DNA of 64,000 bases, taken from NCBI GenBank assembly GCA_022843465.1, contig JALHNO010000001.1, positions 424,408 through 488,407 of the forward strand. Direction: 5' to 3'. The DNA comes from Pseudomonadota bacterium (GTDB lineage: Bacteria; Pseudomonadota; Gammaproteobacteria; Xanthomonadales; Ahniellaceae). The notes beneath the pieces are model-generated. The model made no database searches, was not told where the DNA came from, and saw only the letters and a list, made by a program, of their open reading frames with translations. Of the stretch, positions 9,232 to 18,867 are shown piece by piece; position 1 is the stretch's first letter, and each line of letters opens with the position of its first letter. A program made the position numbers and the translations under genes.

Positions 9232-9561
9232 TCAGGCCAGCTGCTTGTCGATCAACTGGGTCAGCGTGGCCTTGTTGACCGCGCCGACCTGGGTTGCCTG
9301 GACCTTGCCGTCCTTGAAGATCATCAGGGTCGGAATGCCGCGGATGCCATAGGTGCGCGGCGTCTTCTGCGACAGGTCGACATTGACCTTGACCACCTTC
9401 AGCCGGCCCTGATAACTCTCGGCGAGTTCATCGAGCATCGGCGCGATCGCCTTGCAGGGCGCGCACCATTCGGCCCAGAAATCGACCAGTACGGGTTCGC
9501 TGGACTGCAGGACCGTGCTATCGAAACTCGCATCATCGGCGTGGCTGACATGTGGATTCAC
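9232..9561 (-). CDS. trxA: Thioredoxin with CAPC active site
   Basis: A cytosolic thioredoxin of 109 residues, the normal length for TrxA. It shows the core [18 protein letters not shown], the cis-proline loop [10 protein letters not shown] and the C-terminal helix. The redox motif is WCAPC rather than the usual WCGPC. Translation probably starts at a GTG (9559-9561) preceded by AGGAG at good spacing; no internal ATG would keep the first strand. It is transcribed divergently from rhlB. The rho/trxA/rhlB grouping is a known arrangement in Xanthomonads. Confidence 0.93.
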   Translation of the reverse strand: MNPHVSHADDASFDSTVLQSSEPVLVDFWAEWCAPCKAIAPMLDELAESYQGRLKVVKVNVDLSQKTPRTYGIRGIPTLMIFKDGKVQATQVGAVNKATLTQLIDKQLA

Positions 9562-9983
9562 AAAACTCTCCTGATTGGATGCGGGCTGACCCGCATAGTG
9601 CTCCGGTGCTACCCGGCCTGACTCGGCTCGCCTTGCGGCTTGCCGAATGCTACGACATTGACCTCGCCTCCCGAGGTCGGAATGCGGGCACGCGGAATGC
9701 GGTTGGGGCGACATCACGCGGGATTCACGTCCATCCCGACCGGTTGCAACTGCGGCGAGCGGCCTTGACAGCCCTCGGCCCGCAGCGAAACCGGTTACAC
9801 TGCACGGGATACGACCGGCCGGAACTGCAGAATCTTTCCGCTGTGTCGTGCTCCGGCAATGGCTGCTCGACGCCGCGGGGATTCTCGCCCCCATCGTGCC
9901 TTCGATCAAGCCAGCGCCCAGACGTGCAATTTCACATGCGGCCGCCCCGGCGCTGCACAAGTCCCCCGGGATCAGGATACACA
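9562..9983. other. Divergent intergenic region between trxA and rhlB
   Basis: This 422-bp stretch holds the promoters for trxA (minus) and rhlB (plus). I see no gene, hairpin or repeat in it. A consensus TTGACA at 9765-9770 lies too far (25 bp) from the nearest -10-like TACACT (9796-9801) to be called confidently. Confidence 0.5.
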
Positions 9984-11705
9984 GTGTCTGACAAAACGCT
10001 TACCGACGTGGTTTTCGAGAGTTTCGATCTGCACCCCAGCCTGCTCCAGGGCCTGAACGAGGCCGGATTTCTGCGCTGCACACCGATCCAGGCGATGAGC
10101 CTGCCGCTGACGCTGGCGGGCAAGGATGTTGCCGGACAGGCGCAGACCGGCACCGGCAAGACCGCCGCCTTCCTGGTTGCTCTGTACAACCGGTTGCTGA
10201 CCGGACCGGCACATCCGGAGCGCCGCGCCCACGACCCGCGCGCGGTCATCCTGGCGCCGACCCGCGAGCTGGCGATCCAGATCGACAAGGATGCCCAGCA
10301 GATCGGCCGCCATACCGGACTCCGGCTGGCCCTGATCTATGGCGGTGTCGATTACGACAAGCAGCGCAAGCTGCTGGAGGATGGCGTCGACATCATCATC
10401 GCCACGCCCGGCCGCCTGATCGATTTTCTGCGGCAGCAGGCGGTGAGCTTCCGCGCCGTCGAGATGATGATCATGGATGAGGCCGATCGCATGTTCGACC
10501 TCGGCTTCATCAAGGACATCCGTTTCCTGCTGCGGCGCATGCCGGGCGCCAGCGAACGCCAGAACCTGCTGTTCTCGGCGACCCTCAGCCATCGCGTGCT
10601 GGAACTTGCCTACGAACACATGAACGAGCCGGAAAAGCTCGTCATCGAGACCGAGACCATCACCGCCGCGCGCGTGCGCCAGCTGGTCTATTTCCCGGCA
10701 ACCGAAGAAAAGCTGCCCCTGCTGCTGGGCCTGCTGGCGCGCATGGATGCCAACCGCAGCATGGTCTTCGTCAATACCAAGATGGGCTGCGAACGGGTGG
10801 CCCGCACACTCGAGCGCGCGGGCTACAAGGTCGGCGTGCTGTCCGGCGACGTCCCGCAAAAGAAGCGCGAGACCCTGCTCGGCCTGTTCGTCAAGGGCGA
10901 GCTGAGCCTGCTGGTGGCGACCGATGTCGCGGCGCGCGGCCTGCACATCCCGGGCGTCAGTCATGTCTTCAACTACGACCTGCCGTTCGATGCGGAGGAT
11001 TATGTCCATCGCATCGGCCGCACCGCGCGGCTCGGCGCCGAGGGCGATGCGCTGAGCTTCGCCTGCGACGAGTATGCGATGAGCCTGCCGGATATCGAGG
11101 CCTTCATCGAACAGAAGATACCGGTCGCTGCCTACGACGCTACCCTGTTGTTGCCGCTGCCGCGCAGCGCGCCCAAGCCGACCGGTGATGGTGCCGCGGC
11201 GCCGAGCCTGATCGAGGATGCCCTGGCCGATGCCGCCGCCGAGCGCAAGAAGCGCCGCGAGCGCGATCAGCGCGATGGCAAACGCAGCGGCGGTGGCCGC
11301 TCGGGAACGGGCAGTTCGCCTTCGCGTTCCAGCGGTCCTGGCGGGCGCTCGGGTTCAAGTTCTGGCGGTGGTCGCGGCCCGGAGCGTTCGCGCTCGGGCG
11401 AGCCGCGGCGGGATTCTGCCGGGACCGCCCAAGCACAGCGCGATCCGGCTGCTGTACGGCCGCCAGCTGCGGCATCAGCTCCAGCGACGGCTGCCGTGGC
11501 CGGCGCCGAGGCCGGCACCGAGCGTACCCGCAAGCGGCGTCGGCGTCCGCGTGGTGAACGTCGCATCGACAGCAATGAGGCCGGCGCCAACGTCGCCAAT
11601 AACGCGGCAACGCCTGCCGACGCGCCACTGCCCCTGCTGACCCGGATCAAGCAGAAGCTCAAGTCCTGGATGCAGCGGCTGCCGACACCGGGCAAACGTC
11701 ACTGA
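9984..11705 (+). CDS. rhlB: DEAD-box ATP-dependent RNA helicase RhlB
   Basis: RhlB unwinds structured RNA, in many gammaproteobacteria as part of the RNA degradosome. The 573-residue product has the Q motif ([13 protein letters not shown]), motif I AQTGTGKT, Ia [14 protein letters not shown] ([12 protein letters not shown]), III SAT, and [13 protein letters not shown] long C-terminal tail (about residues 400-573) is rich in G, S, R and K and ends with a basic patch, matching the length and tail of Xanthomonad RhlB. The start is a GTG at 9984 (VSDKTLTDV), homologous to the usual MSDK start. The open frame continues upstream to 9552, but that sequence is not helicase-like. Confidence 0.95.
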   Translation: MSDKTLTDVVFESFDLHPSLLQGLNEAGFLRCTPIQAMSLPLTLAGKDVAGQAQTGTGKTAAFLVALYNRLLTGPAHPERRAHDPRAVILAPTRELAIQIDKDAQQIGRHTGLRLALIYGGVDYDKQRKLLEDGVDIIIATPGRLIDFLRQQAVSFRAVEMMIMDEADRMFDLGFIKDIRFLLRRMPGASERQNLLFSATLSHRVLELAYEHMNEPEKLVIETETITAARVRQLVYFPATEEKLPLLLGLLARMDANRSMVFVNTKMGCERVARTLERAGYKVGVLSGDVPQKKRETLLGLFVKGELSLLVATDVAARGLHIPGVSHVFNYDLPFDAEDYVHRIGRTARLGAEGDALSFACDEYAMSLPDIEAFIEQKIPVAAYDATLLLPLPRSAPKPTGDGAAAPSLIEDALADAAAERKKRRERDQRDGKRSGGGRSGTGSSPSRSSGPGGRSGSSSGGGRGPERSRSGEPRRDSAGTAQAQRDPAAVRPPAAASAPATAAVAGAEAGTERTRKRRRRPRGERRIDSNEAGANVANNAATPADAPLPLLTRIKQKLKSWMQRLPTPGKRH

Positions 11706-11708
11706 GTA

Positions 11709-11729
11709 CACGCCGCGCGCTGCGGCGTG
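11709..11729. terminator. Short hairpin between convergent rhlB and ABC ATPase genes
   Basis: CACGCCGC and GCGGCGTG form an 8-bp perfect stem with a small loop, 4 bp after the rhlB stop and 18 bp before the end of the convergent ATPase gene. There is no clear U-tract on either side. It may serve both transcripts. Confidence 0.45.
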
Positions 11730-11746
11730 CGGATTGAGGCGATTTG

Positions 11747-13330
11747 CTAAGCGAATCGCTCAGGCACCGCAACCAGCAGGGCCCGGGTCAGTTCGTGCCG
11801 GGGCGCCGCCAGTACATCTGCTGTGCGGCCGGCTTCGACGATGCGACCGCGATCGAGCACGATCAGCTGATCGGCGATGAAACTCATCGCAGCCAGATCG
11901 TGGCCGATGAAGATCAGACCGAGTCCACGCTGATCGCGCAGATCGGCCAGCAGATTCAGAACGCCGGCCTGCACCGAAACATCGAGCGCTGAGATCGCCT
12001 CATCGCAGATCAGCAGTTCCGGCGAGGTCGCCAGCGCGCGCGCAATCGCCACGCGTTGCTGCTGACCGCCCGACAATTGATGCGGATAGCGATCGATCAG
12101 GGCCGCATCGAGTTGTACCGCGTGCAGCAATTCAAGGATGCGGGCTTCACGCGCCGCGCGGTCGGCCACCAGTGCGTGCAGGTCCAGCGCTTCGCCGATG
12201 CAGTCGCGCACGCGCTGGCGCGGATCGAGCGCACTGCCAGGGTCCTGGAACACCACCTGCACGCGCCGCCGCCACTGGCGCAAGGCGCTGCCGCGCAGAC
12301 GCCGCGGATCGGCGCCGGCAATCTGCATGCGCTCGGCATCCGCGGCATGCAAGGACAGCAGGGTACGCGCCAGTGTCGACTTGCCGCTGCCCGAAACCCC
12401 GATGATGCCGAGCGTTTCACCGGCGCGCAGCGAGAGCGCAACACCTGCCAGGGCGGTGCGATCGGCATGGCGCGCGGCCAGGCCCTGGACATCGACCAGG
12501 ACGGCGCCCGCGGCCGGGCGCGCAGGGGTCGAAACAGCAGTCGCGCCCAGTCGCGCCGGATTGCCACCCAGACCGGGTCGACTGGCGAGCAGCAGTCGCA
12601 CATAGGCCTGCTCCGATGCGAGTACGCTGGCGGTCGCGCCCTGGGCTTCGACACGGCCCCGGCGCAGTACCAGCAGATCATCGGCGAGCGCCGCAACCGC
12701 AGCGAGGTCGTGGCTGACCAGGACGAGGGCGAGGCCGCGTTCCTGCTTGAGGCGTCGCAGCAGGGCCAGCACACCGCTGCTGGCCAGGGTATCGAGGGCA
12801 CTGGTCGGCTCGTCGCAGATCAGCAGCTTCGGTCCGGCCGCCAAGGCCAGCGCGATCATCAGGCGCTGCCGCTGACCACCGGAAAGTTGATGCGGGTGCC
12901 GGCGCAGGAACCCCGGATCACTCGGCAATCCGACTTCGGCCAGTGCCGGTGACATGGCGGAATCTTCCACCAGCATCTCGCGCAACTGTGCCTGCACGCT
13001 GCGCAGCGGATGCAGGCTCGTCGCGGCATCCTGAAAGATGTAGCCGATCGTGCGGCCGCGCAGGCCGCGCCAGGCCGGCTCATCATCGAACGCCAGGCCA
13101 CGACCGGCAAGGCGCAGCGTGCCGGTCTGCTCGACGGTGCGCGCGTGCAGCCCGATCAGCGCCAGTGCCAGGCTGGACTTGCCACTGCCGGACTCGCCGA
13201 CGATGCCCAGACAGTGCCCACTGTGCAGGCCGACCGAGATCTGATTCAGTGCCCAGTCCGTCGCGCCCGGATAGCGCAGACTGAACTGCACCAACTCCAG
13301 TAGCGGCGGCGCTCCAGCGCCTGCGCTCAT
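11747..13330 (-). CDS. Fused double-ATPase subunit of an oligopeptide-type ABC transporter (DppDF/YejF-like)
   Basis: Two complete ABC nucleotide-binding domains are joined in one 527-residue polypeptide. Domain 1 has Walker A GESGSGKS, signature LSGGQRQR and Walker B LLICDEPTSALD. Domain 2 has Walker A GVSGSGKS, signature LSGGQQQR and a variant Walker B/D-loop LLICDEAISALD. Fused pairs such as YejF and GsiA energise import of peptides, glutathione or related solutes. The ATG overlaps the stop of the upstream permease gene (ATGA), indicating translational coupling. No binding protein or second permease gene is present nearby, so the substrate cannot be inferred. Confidence 0.9.
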   Translation of the reverse strand: MSAGAGAPPLLELVQFSLRYPGATDWALNQISVGLHSGHCLGIVGESGSGKSSLALALIGLHARTVEQTGTLRLAGRGLAFDDEPAWRGLRGRTIGYIFQDAATSLHPLRSVQAQLREMLVEDSAMSPALAEVGLPSDPGFLRRHPHQLSGGQRQRLMIALALAAGPKLLICDEPTSALDTLASSGVLALLRRLKQERGLALVLVSHDLAAVAALADDLLVLRRGRVEAQGATASVLASEQAYVRLLLASRPGLGGNPARLGATAVSTPARPAAGAVLVDVQGLAARHADRTALAGVALSLRAGETLGIIGVSGSGKSTLARTLLSLHAADAERMQIAGADPRRLRGSALRQWRRRVQVVFQDPGSALDPRQRVRDCIGEALDLHALVADRAAREARILELLHAVQLDAALIDRYPHQLSGGQQQRVAIARALATSPELLICDEAISALDVSVQAGVLNLLADLRDQRGLGLIFIGHDLAAMSFIADQLIVLDRGRIVEAGRTADVLAAPRHELTRALLVAVPERFA

Positions 13331-14175
13331 GGCGGCGGGTCCGCACGCGCCGACAGGGTCCGCTGCAGGGCATCGCCGAGCACGGTCAGCGCAGCGAGCA
13401 GAGCAACCAGGAACAGCGCCGGCGCGATCAGCACCCAGGGTGCATCGGTCAGTTCCTGCGCGCCCTCGGACAACAGGGTGCCCAGGCTGACCGCCGGCTC
13501 ATCGATGCCGAGGCCGAGGAAACTGAGAAAGCTCTCGACCAGGATCGCCTGGGGAATCGCCAGACTCAGATAGACCACCGCAAAACCGAGCACATTGGGC
13601 AGGATGTGGCGAAACAGGATCCAGCCGGGTCCGGCACCGAGCGCACGCGCCGCGTCGATGAAGGGCAGGGCGCGCAGGCGGGCTGCCTCGGCGCGCACCA
13701 TGCGCGCGAGATCGAGCGCCACATAGCCGCCGATCGCCCCGATCAGCAGGGCCGGATGGCGACCGAACAGGGTCAGCAGCAGGATCACGATCAGCAGAAA
13801 GGGCAGGGCCGAAACCACATCGAGCGCGCGCATCAGCAGACGCTCGATGGCGCCGCCGCGGCTGCCGGCATAGGCGCCATAGAGCAGGCCGAGCGCCAAG
13901 GCGAGAGCGCCCGAGCCGAGGGCGACCAGCAGGGAAATACGGCCACCCACGAGCGTGCGTACAAAGACATCGCGACCGATCGCATCGGTGCCGAGCCAGT
14001 GCGCGTGAGTGAGTTCCGGTGCGATCTGGATGCGCTCCCAGTCGGTGAACTCGGCATCGTAGGGGCTCAGCCAGGGTCCGAGCAGGGCGGTCGCGGTCAA
14101 TGCCGCCAGCAGCCACAACGCCATTCGTGCTACGCGCGAGTTCAGGGTCTGTCGCAGACTGCTGGACCGGCTCAT
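13327..14175 (-). CDS. Oligopeptide-type ABC transporter permease (OppC/DppC-like)
   Basis: An inner-membrane permease of 282 residues with about six helices. An N-terminal OppC-type segment (LLGPWLSPYDAEF, HWLGTDAIGRDVF) is followed by the BPD_transp_1 region with the EAA-like coupling loop (FIDAARALGAGPGWILFRHILPN). GTD-x-x-GRDVF is typical of the OppC/DppC/YejE branch. It overlaps the ATPase gene by 4 bp and follows the regulator gene after only 5 bp. The OppB-type partner that normally precedes it is missing here. It may be encoded elsewhere, or this permease may homodimerise. Confidence 0.9.
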   Translation of the reverse strand: MSRSSSLRQTLNSRVARMALWLLAALTATALLGPWLSPYDAEFTDWERIQIAPELTHAHWLGTDAIGRDVFVRTLVGGRISLLVALGSGALALALGLLYGAYAGSRGGAIERLLMRALDVVSALPFLLIVILLLTLFGRHPALLIGAIGGYVALDLARMVRAEAARLRALPFIDAARALGAGPGWILFRHILPNVLGFAVVYLSLAIPQAILVESFLSFLGLGIDEPAVSLGTLLSEGAQELTDAPWVLIAPALFLVALLAALTVLGDALQRTLSARADPPP

Positions 14176-14180
14176 CGCGA

Positions 14181-16784
14181 TCAGATCGGTGGCAGCACCG
14201 ATGCGAAATCCAGCTCGGCCAGCTTGCGCGGTTCACCCAGGTAATTGCCCTGGGCATAGGCAACGCCGCAATCGCGCAGGGCCTGCAGGGTGGCGAAGCT
14301 GTCGACGTGCTCGCCAATGACCGCGAGTTTCATCGAGCGTGCCAGACCGGCAATCGAGGCGACCATGGTGTGATCGAGATCGTTATCGGCCATGCCCTCG
14401 ACGAAGCTGCCCTCGATCTTGACGAAGTCGACCGGCAGATGGCGCAGATGGGTGAACGAGGAGAAGCCGGTTCCAAAATCATCCAGCGCAAACCGGCAAC
14501 CGAGATCGCGCAGCTGCTGCATGACCTTGCGCACCACGTGCATCGAGGTCATCTCGCTGGTTTCGGTGATCTCGAATACCAGGGCCCGCGCCGGCACGCT
14601 CGAAGCCTTGATCGCATTGATCACCAGGGCCATCGATTCGGGATCGGCCAGGGTCTGGTTGGACAGATTGATATTGAAGGCAATCCGGCCGAGCAGGGCC
14701 TCGTGACCGGACATCGCCTTGAGTGCGTGCTGCACCACCCAGAGGTCGATCTTCGGCATCATGCCGACGCGCTCGGCCAGCGGCACGAATACACTTGGCG
14801 CCACCACGTCGCCGCGGCGGTCGCGCATGCGGATCAGGATTTCGAACAGGATCTCGGGACCGCCACTGCCCAGCCGCCAGCCATTGCGTACCTCGATGGC
14901 GGACTCGGTCTGCGCCAGTGCCGCCAGCGGCACAATCGGCTGCAGGTCGAATTCGAAACGGTTCTGCTCCAGTGCCTCGCGGAAACGCGAAGTCCAGCCG
15001 GCCTCGAGTTCGCGGGCGACACGGACATCGTGCTCACCGACATAGATCTGGGTCTGATCGCGGCCGCGATGCTTGGCGGTCTTGCAGGCCACCCGGGCGT
15101 GCTCGAGGGCATATTCTGCCGAGGGCGTTTCGCGCGACAACACCGCCACGCCGAGCGAGACCGTGGCATTGCGCTTGTGCCGGTTGGCGATGTAGTGGCA
15201 CTGGTGGGCGAGCTCGCGGAAACCATCGGCGATGGTGAACAGATTGTCGAGCGCTACTCCGGTCAGCAGCAGGGCCATGCGATCGCCCTCGAGCCGCGCC
15301 ATCACATCGCCCTCGCGCAGGCGCTTGCTGTAGGCCTCGCCGATGTCGGCGACCAGTCGGTCACCGGCACTGACGCCACCGGCATCGATGATGTGGGTGT
15401 AGCGGTCGATATCGACGTAGAGAACGGCGGCATAGCCACCCTGCTCGCGCCGCTTCAGCAGCTCGTTGGTCAGGATCTGCGAGAAGTGACGGGCGTTGTA
15501 CAGGCCGGTCAGCGAATCATGGATCAGTTCCCAGCGCAGGCGGTCGGCGCTCTTGCGCTCGGAGATGTCGCGGAACACGACCACCGAACCCTCGCGCTGG
15601 GCGCCGACCGACAGCGGCAGCACCGAGCATTCCACCGGCAAGGCCACGCGGGAATGATTCCAGAACACGGTCTCGAGATTATTCAGCGGTTCGCCACTGC
15701 GGTAGGCGCGGACCAGGGGCGAATCCTGTTCTTCGATCGGCTGGCCATCACCGGCAGAATGATGCACGACGGCGTGAGCCGGCAGGCCGATCAGGGAAGA
15801 TTCGTCGTCGTGGCTGAGCAGGCGCAGGGCAGTCGGATTGACGAAGCTGATGCGGCCCTGCTCATCGACGCCGAACACGCCATCACCGACGGAACCGAGA
15901 ATTCCCTCGAGTCGCTGCTTCTCCGACTGCGAGGACTTCTGCATCTGAACCTGACGGGCGAGGCCATTGATGCGCGCAAGAAAGAGTTCCTTGGCCTCGT
16001 TCTTGAAGGTGCATTCGACCGCGCCCGCTTCCAGGCAGCGCTTGATGACATCCTCGCGATAGGTGCCGGTAATGATCGCGATCGCGGCCTGCGCGGTGGC
16101 CGGGTTGTGGCGCAATTTGCGGCAGAGCTCGTCGCCATTGCCATCAGGCAGGAAGTAGTCGATCACCATCAGATCGAAGTGGCTGTTGATCGCCTTCTGG
16201 TAGCCCTCGGAGATCGATCCGGCGGTTTCGGTCTGGTAGCCGTTGCGATCAAGCAGTTGTCTGTAGGCGAGTCGGACGCTGGCCGAGTCGTCGACGAACA
16301 GCACGCGCACACCGTTGGCCGGCTTGTGCGCACTGTCGGGCTGGAATGCCGGTGTGCCGGCCATCGCCGAACCCTTGTCGGCAGTCTCCGTCGGCGCGGG
16401 CTCGGGCGTTGGCGCGAGTTGCCGGATGATCGCGGGGATCCGCGAGAAGTTGGCCCAGAGCAGGAAAGTCGTTTCGGGCCGGGCCGAGATGAAGCCATCG
16501 ATCTCGGCGCTCTTCTCGTGCGCGAGCAGCAGCAGCGGCAGCTTGGCCTGACGCGGGCTGCGCAGAAACATCAGCAGGTCTTCGAAATCGCGCGTGCTGC
16601 GGGCCGGCGCGCCCAGCATGATCAGGCCGTAGGGCTGCCCCATGTCGGCAGCACGCTGCAGATGATCGAGGGTGTCAGCGTAGCTGGTCAGCTCCGCCCA
16701 GCTGCCAACCTGGGATGCCTGCAACGTACGTTGCAGCAAATGGTTCAGCGTCGCCGATCGTTCTACAACAAGAATCCCCGACAC
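14181..16784 (-). CDS. Response regulator with PAS, degenerate GGDEF and EAL domains
   Basis: A cytoplasmic c-di-GMP signalling protein of about 867 residues. Residues about 1-110 look like a degenerate receiver. A full receiver follows (VLFVDDSASVR, phosphoacceptor region VIDYFLPDGNG, ITGT, FKNE), then PAS (ILGSVGDGVFGVDEQGRI), GGDEF and EAL domains. The GGDEF signature reads EGDRM, so cyclase activity is unlikely. The EAL domain reads EILIR but keeps NINLSNQ, FEITET, DDFGTG, KIEG and the GEHVD loop, so phosphodiesterase activity is possible. Start: GTG 16784 (VSGILVVERS) with an upstream GAGG; an ATG at 16925 would add an unlikely leader. It forms one transcription unit with the two ABC genes downstream. 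Confidence 0.9.
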   Translation of the reverse strand: MSGILVVERSATLNHLLQRTLQASQVGSWAELTSYADTLDHLQRAADMGQPYGLIMLGAPARSTRDFEDLLMFLRSPRQAKLPLLLLAHEKSAEIDGFISARPETTFLLWANFSRIPAIIRQLAPTPEPAPTETADKGSAMAGTPAFQPDSAHKPANGVRVLFVDDSASVRLAYRQLLDRNGYQTETAGSISEGYQKAINSHFDLMVIDYFLPDGNGDELCRKLRHNPATAQAAIAIITGTYREDVIKRCLEAGAVECTFKNEAKELFLARINGLARQVQMQKSSQSEKQRLEGILGSVGDGVFGVDEQGRISFVNPTALRLLSHDDESSLIGLPAHAVVHHSAGDGQPIEEQDSPLVRAYRSGEPLNNLETVFWNHSRVALPVECSVLPLSVGAQREGSVVVFRDISERKSADRLRWELIHDSLTGLYNARHFSQILTNELLKRREQGGYAAVLYVDIDRYTHIIDAGGVSAGDRLVADIGEAYSKRLREGDVMARLEGDRMALLLTGVALDNLFTIADGFRELAHQCHYIANRHKRNATVSLGVAVLSRETPSAEYALEHARVACKTAKHRGRDQTQIYVGEHDVRVARELEAGWTSRFREALEQNRFEFDLQPIVPLAALAQTESAIEVRNGWRLGSGGPEILFEILIRMRDRRGDVVAPSVFVPLAERVGMMPKIDLWVVQHALKAMSGHEALLGRIAFNINLSNQTLADPESMALVINAIKASSVPARALVFEITETSEMTSMHVVRKVMQQLRDLGCRFALDDFGTGFSSFTHLRHLPVDFVKIEGSFVEGMADNDLDHTMVASIAGLARSMKLAVIGEHVDSFATLQALRDCGVAYAQGNYLGEPRKLAELDFASVLPPI

Positions 16785-17132
16785 AAGGCCTCGCTTTGTT
16801 TCACCGGTTCCGCGAAAGGGCCGGCATTCCCCTGACGGCGCCGGAACAAGGATTCTCCCCAGCTTCGGGCCATTCTGGCAAGTCGGATGCGTGATGGCCC
16901 CGCCAGCCCACCGAACCCTCATCATAGCCGCGACCGGCCCCGTGTGCAGTCCGGGCCGCGCCGGAAGTCAGCCGCGCCGCTGCGATGGCCAGGAGCGGCA
17001 ACGCCGGCTGCGATTGGCTGGCCTTCGGGCTGACCTGCCGGGTGGGCTCGACCGGGCGGCGAGCAGCTGGCGATTGCCGGGGATCGCCGGCGCGCTATTG
17101 TTACCGTTCCGAAGCGACTGACGGACCCTCCG
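16785..17132. other. Divergent intergenic region, no gene seen
   Basis: This 348-bp region separates the divergent EAL protein and DUF2721 genes. No open frame with recognisable content and no strong hairpin is visible. It must contain both promoters. Confidence 0.4.
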
Positions 17133-17618
17133 ATGTTTCCTGATGGTGGCACCTCCGGCATTGCCCATGCCATCCAGCTGGCGCTGGCACCGGTCTTTCT
17201 GCTGACCGCGATCAGCGCCTTGCTGGCGATGATGACCAGTCGACTGGCGCGCATCGTCGATCGCGCGCGTTTTCTCGAATCGCGCGTCATCGAAGACAGC
17301 GAGCAGGTCGAGAAGCAGCGTGCCGAACTGGCCCTGATCGCGCGCCGCGCGCGCCTGGTCAGCTGGTCGATTGCGCTGTGCACCGCAGCCGCCCTGCTGG
17401 TGGCTGCCCTGGTCGCGATCCTGTTTCTGGGTGCCAGCTACGGATTCCGGGCCGGCATCCCGATCGCGGTGGTATTCATACTCTCGATGCTGGGACTGAT
17501 CTGCTCGTTGTCGCTCTATCTGCGCGAGGTCTTCATCTCGACCCGCACCCTGCGTTTCGCCGGTTCGACCCTGCGCGAACTCAGTCGCGGCACTGGAGGC
17601 CGACCTGCCGACTCCTGA
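17133..17618 (+). CDS. DUF2721 family membrane protein
   Basis: This 161-residue protein has three predicted membrane helices: about 15-33 (LALAPVFLLTAISALLAMM), then 80-103 and 108-130. The conserved DUF2721 features are an N-terminal helix followed by SRLARIVDRAR and then an amphipathic coiled-coil-like stretch (SRVIEDSEQVEKQRAELALIARRARL). The function of the family is unknown. It is convergent with the racemase gene, 18 bp apart. Confidence 0.85.
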   Translation: MFPDGGTSGIAHAIQLALAPVFLLTAISALLAMMTSRLARIVDRARFLESRVIEDSEQVEKQRAELALIARRARLVSWSIALCTAAALLVAALVAILFLGASYGFRAGIPIAVVFILSMLGLICSLSLYLREVFISTRTLRFAGSTLRELSRGTGGRPADS

Positions 17619-17636
17619 GCCGCGGCGCGTCGAGGT

Positions 17637-18329
17637 TCAGGCGAGAGCGAACTCGGCGGCGGCCTGCGCGTGCAGCGCCGTGGTATCGAACAGCGGCACG
17701 CTGCAATCGCTGGCGTCTACCAGCAGGGAAATCTCGGTGCAGCCGAGAATGATCGCTTCGGCGCCCAGGCCCACCAGTTCCGCCATGACCCGGCGGTAGT
17801 CCTGCTTCGACGCGGCTTCGACTCGACCGAGACAGAGTTCTTCGTAGATCACCCGGTGTACACGCGCGCGTGCATCGGTGTCGGGGACGAGCACCTTCAG
17901 GCCGTGGCGATCCAGCAGGCGACCGCGATAGAACGCTTCCTCCATCGTGAAGCGCGTTCCAAGCAATCCCACCGTGGAGAACCCGGCCCGCCTGATCGCC
18001 AGCGCGGTTGGATCGGCGATATGCAGCAGGGGCAGCGGTATCGCTGCTTCGATATCGGCAGCCACCTTGTGCATGGTGTTGGTGCAGAGCACGATGCACT
18101 CGGCGCCGGCGGCGTGCAAGGCGCGTGCTGCTGCGGCCAGTAGCGCACCCGCGGCGTCCCAGTCCGCGCTGCGCTGCAGGCGCTCGATCTCGTGGAAGTC
18201 CACGCTGTACAGCACCAGCCGGGCGGAATGCAGGCCACCCAGGCGCGACTTCACCGCCTCATTGATTTGCCGGTAGTAGGGGATGGTCGACTCCCAACTC
18301 ATGCCGCCGATCAGTCCGATCGTCTTCAT
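17637..18329 (-). CDS. Aspartate/glutamate racemase family protein (YgeA-like)
   Basis: A 230-residue PLP-independent amino-acid racemase. The family interconverts L and D forms with two catalytic cysteines, here in VLCTNTMHK and ILGCTEISLL. The N-terminus IGLIGGMSWEST and the block LLGTRFTMEE...YRGRL are typical of YgeA-type broad-specificity racemases. The ATG at 18329 (MKTIGLIGGMSW) gives the standard family N-terminus; an in-frame start at 18488 would add an unrelated leader. The specific substrate (Asp, Glu or others) is not predictable. Confidence 0.92.
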   Translation of the reverse strand: MKTIGLIGGMSWESTIPYYRQINEAVKSRLGGLHSARLVLYSVDFHEIERLQRSADWDAAGALLAAAARALHAAGAECIVLCTNTMHKVAADIEAAIPLPLLHIADPTALAIRRAGFSTVGLLGTRFTMEEAFYRGRLLDRHGLKVLVPDTDARARVHRVIYEELCLGRVEAASKQDYRRVMAELVGLGAEAIILGCTEISLLVDASDCSVPLFDTTALHAQAAAEFALA

Positions 18330-18375
18330 CGCTGCGTTCCCAGGTGCGGGGTCGGCGAGCTTAGCCCGCCGCAAC

Positions 18376-18867
18376 TCAATGCGCCCGGTCTGCTGGCAAC
18401 TGGCGCAATCCCCGGGCATCGACCACACGCCTGGCTTCGGCGTCGGCTGTGCCCAGTCCGGCAGTCGGCCCAAAAGCGGGATAGGCAAGCGCCACCAGAA
18501 CGACGACGCCGGCCAGCAGGCAGACCAGGGCGAGCAGACGCAGATGCCGCAGCGCGCGCGGAACCGCCTGCTGGGCGAAGCGCTGATGCCAGCGCCAGGG
18601 AATCAGGCACAGGCCGAGCGTGGTGATGATCAGCAGCCAGCCGAAGGCGGCAAACAGATCGGGCAAGGGCAGGTAAGGCGCGCAGCGCAGGAAGGCGGCA
18701 CCGACAATCAATCGCAGCAGCAATTCCAGATAGTGCCGACCTGCCGAACCGGCATGGCCCAGCAGGAATTTCGAAGCCCGCTGTGGCCGCAGCAATGCCA
18801 GCACACCGAGTCCGATCAGGTACAGGCCGCAGACCAGAACCACGATCAAGGCGAGTGCATCAGGCAT
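18376..18867 (-). CDS. Four-helix integral membrane protein of unknown function
   Basis: The 163-residue product has four hydrophobic segments (ALALIVVLVCGLYLIGLGVLAL, LLLRLIVGAAFL, LFAAFGWLLIITTLGLCLI, LALVCLLAGVVVLVALAYPAF) and a short polar tail. I recognise no named family. The ATG at 18867 overlaps the end of the upstream 2OG-oxygenase gene by 8 bp, so the two are probably co-translated. Confidence 0.7.
   Translation of the reverse strand: MPDALALIVVLVCGLYLIGLGVLALLRPQRASKFLLGHAGSAGRHYLELLLRLIVGAAFLRCAPYLPLPDLFAAFGWLLIITTLGLCLIPWRWHQRFAQQAVPRALRHLRLLALVCLLAGVVVLVALAYPAFGPTAGLGTADAEARRVVDARGLRQLPADRAH

Noticed and set aside
9765..9801. Sigma-70 promoter TTGACA...TACACT for rhlB
   Set aside because: The -35 is perfect but the spacing to the -10-like sequence is 25 bp, too long for sigma-70.
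14100..16835. A 911-residue plus-strand open frame opposite the EAL regulator
   Set aside because: It is antisense to a gene with receiver, PAS and EAL motifs and has shadow-type composition.
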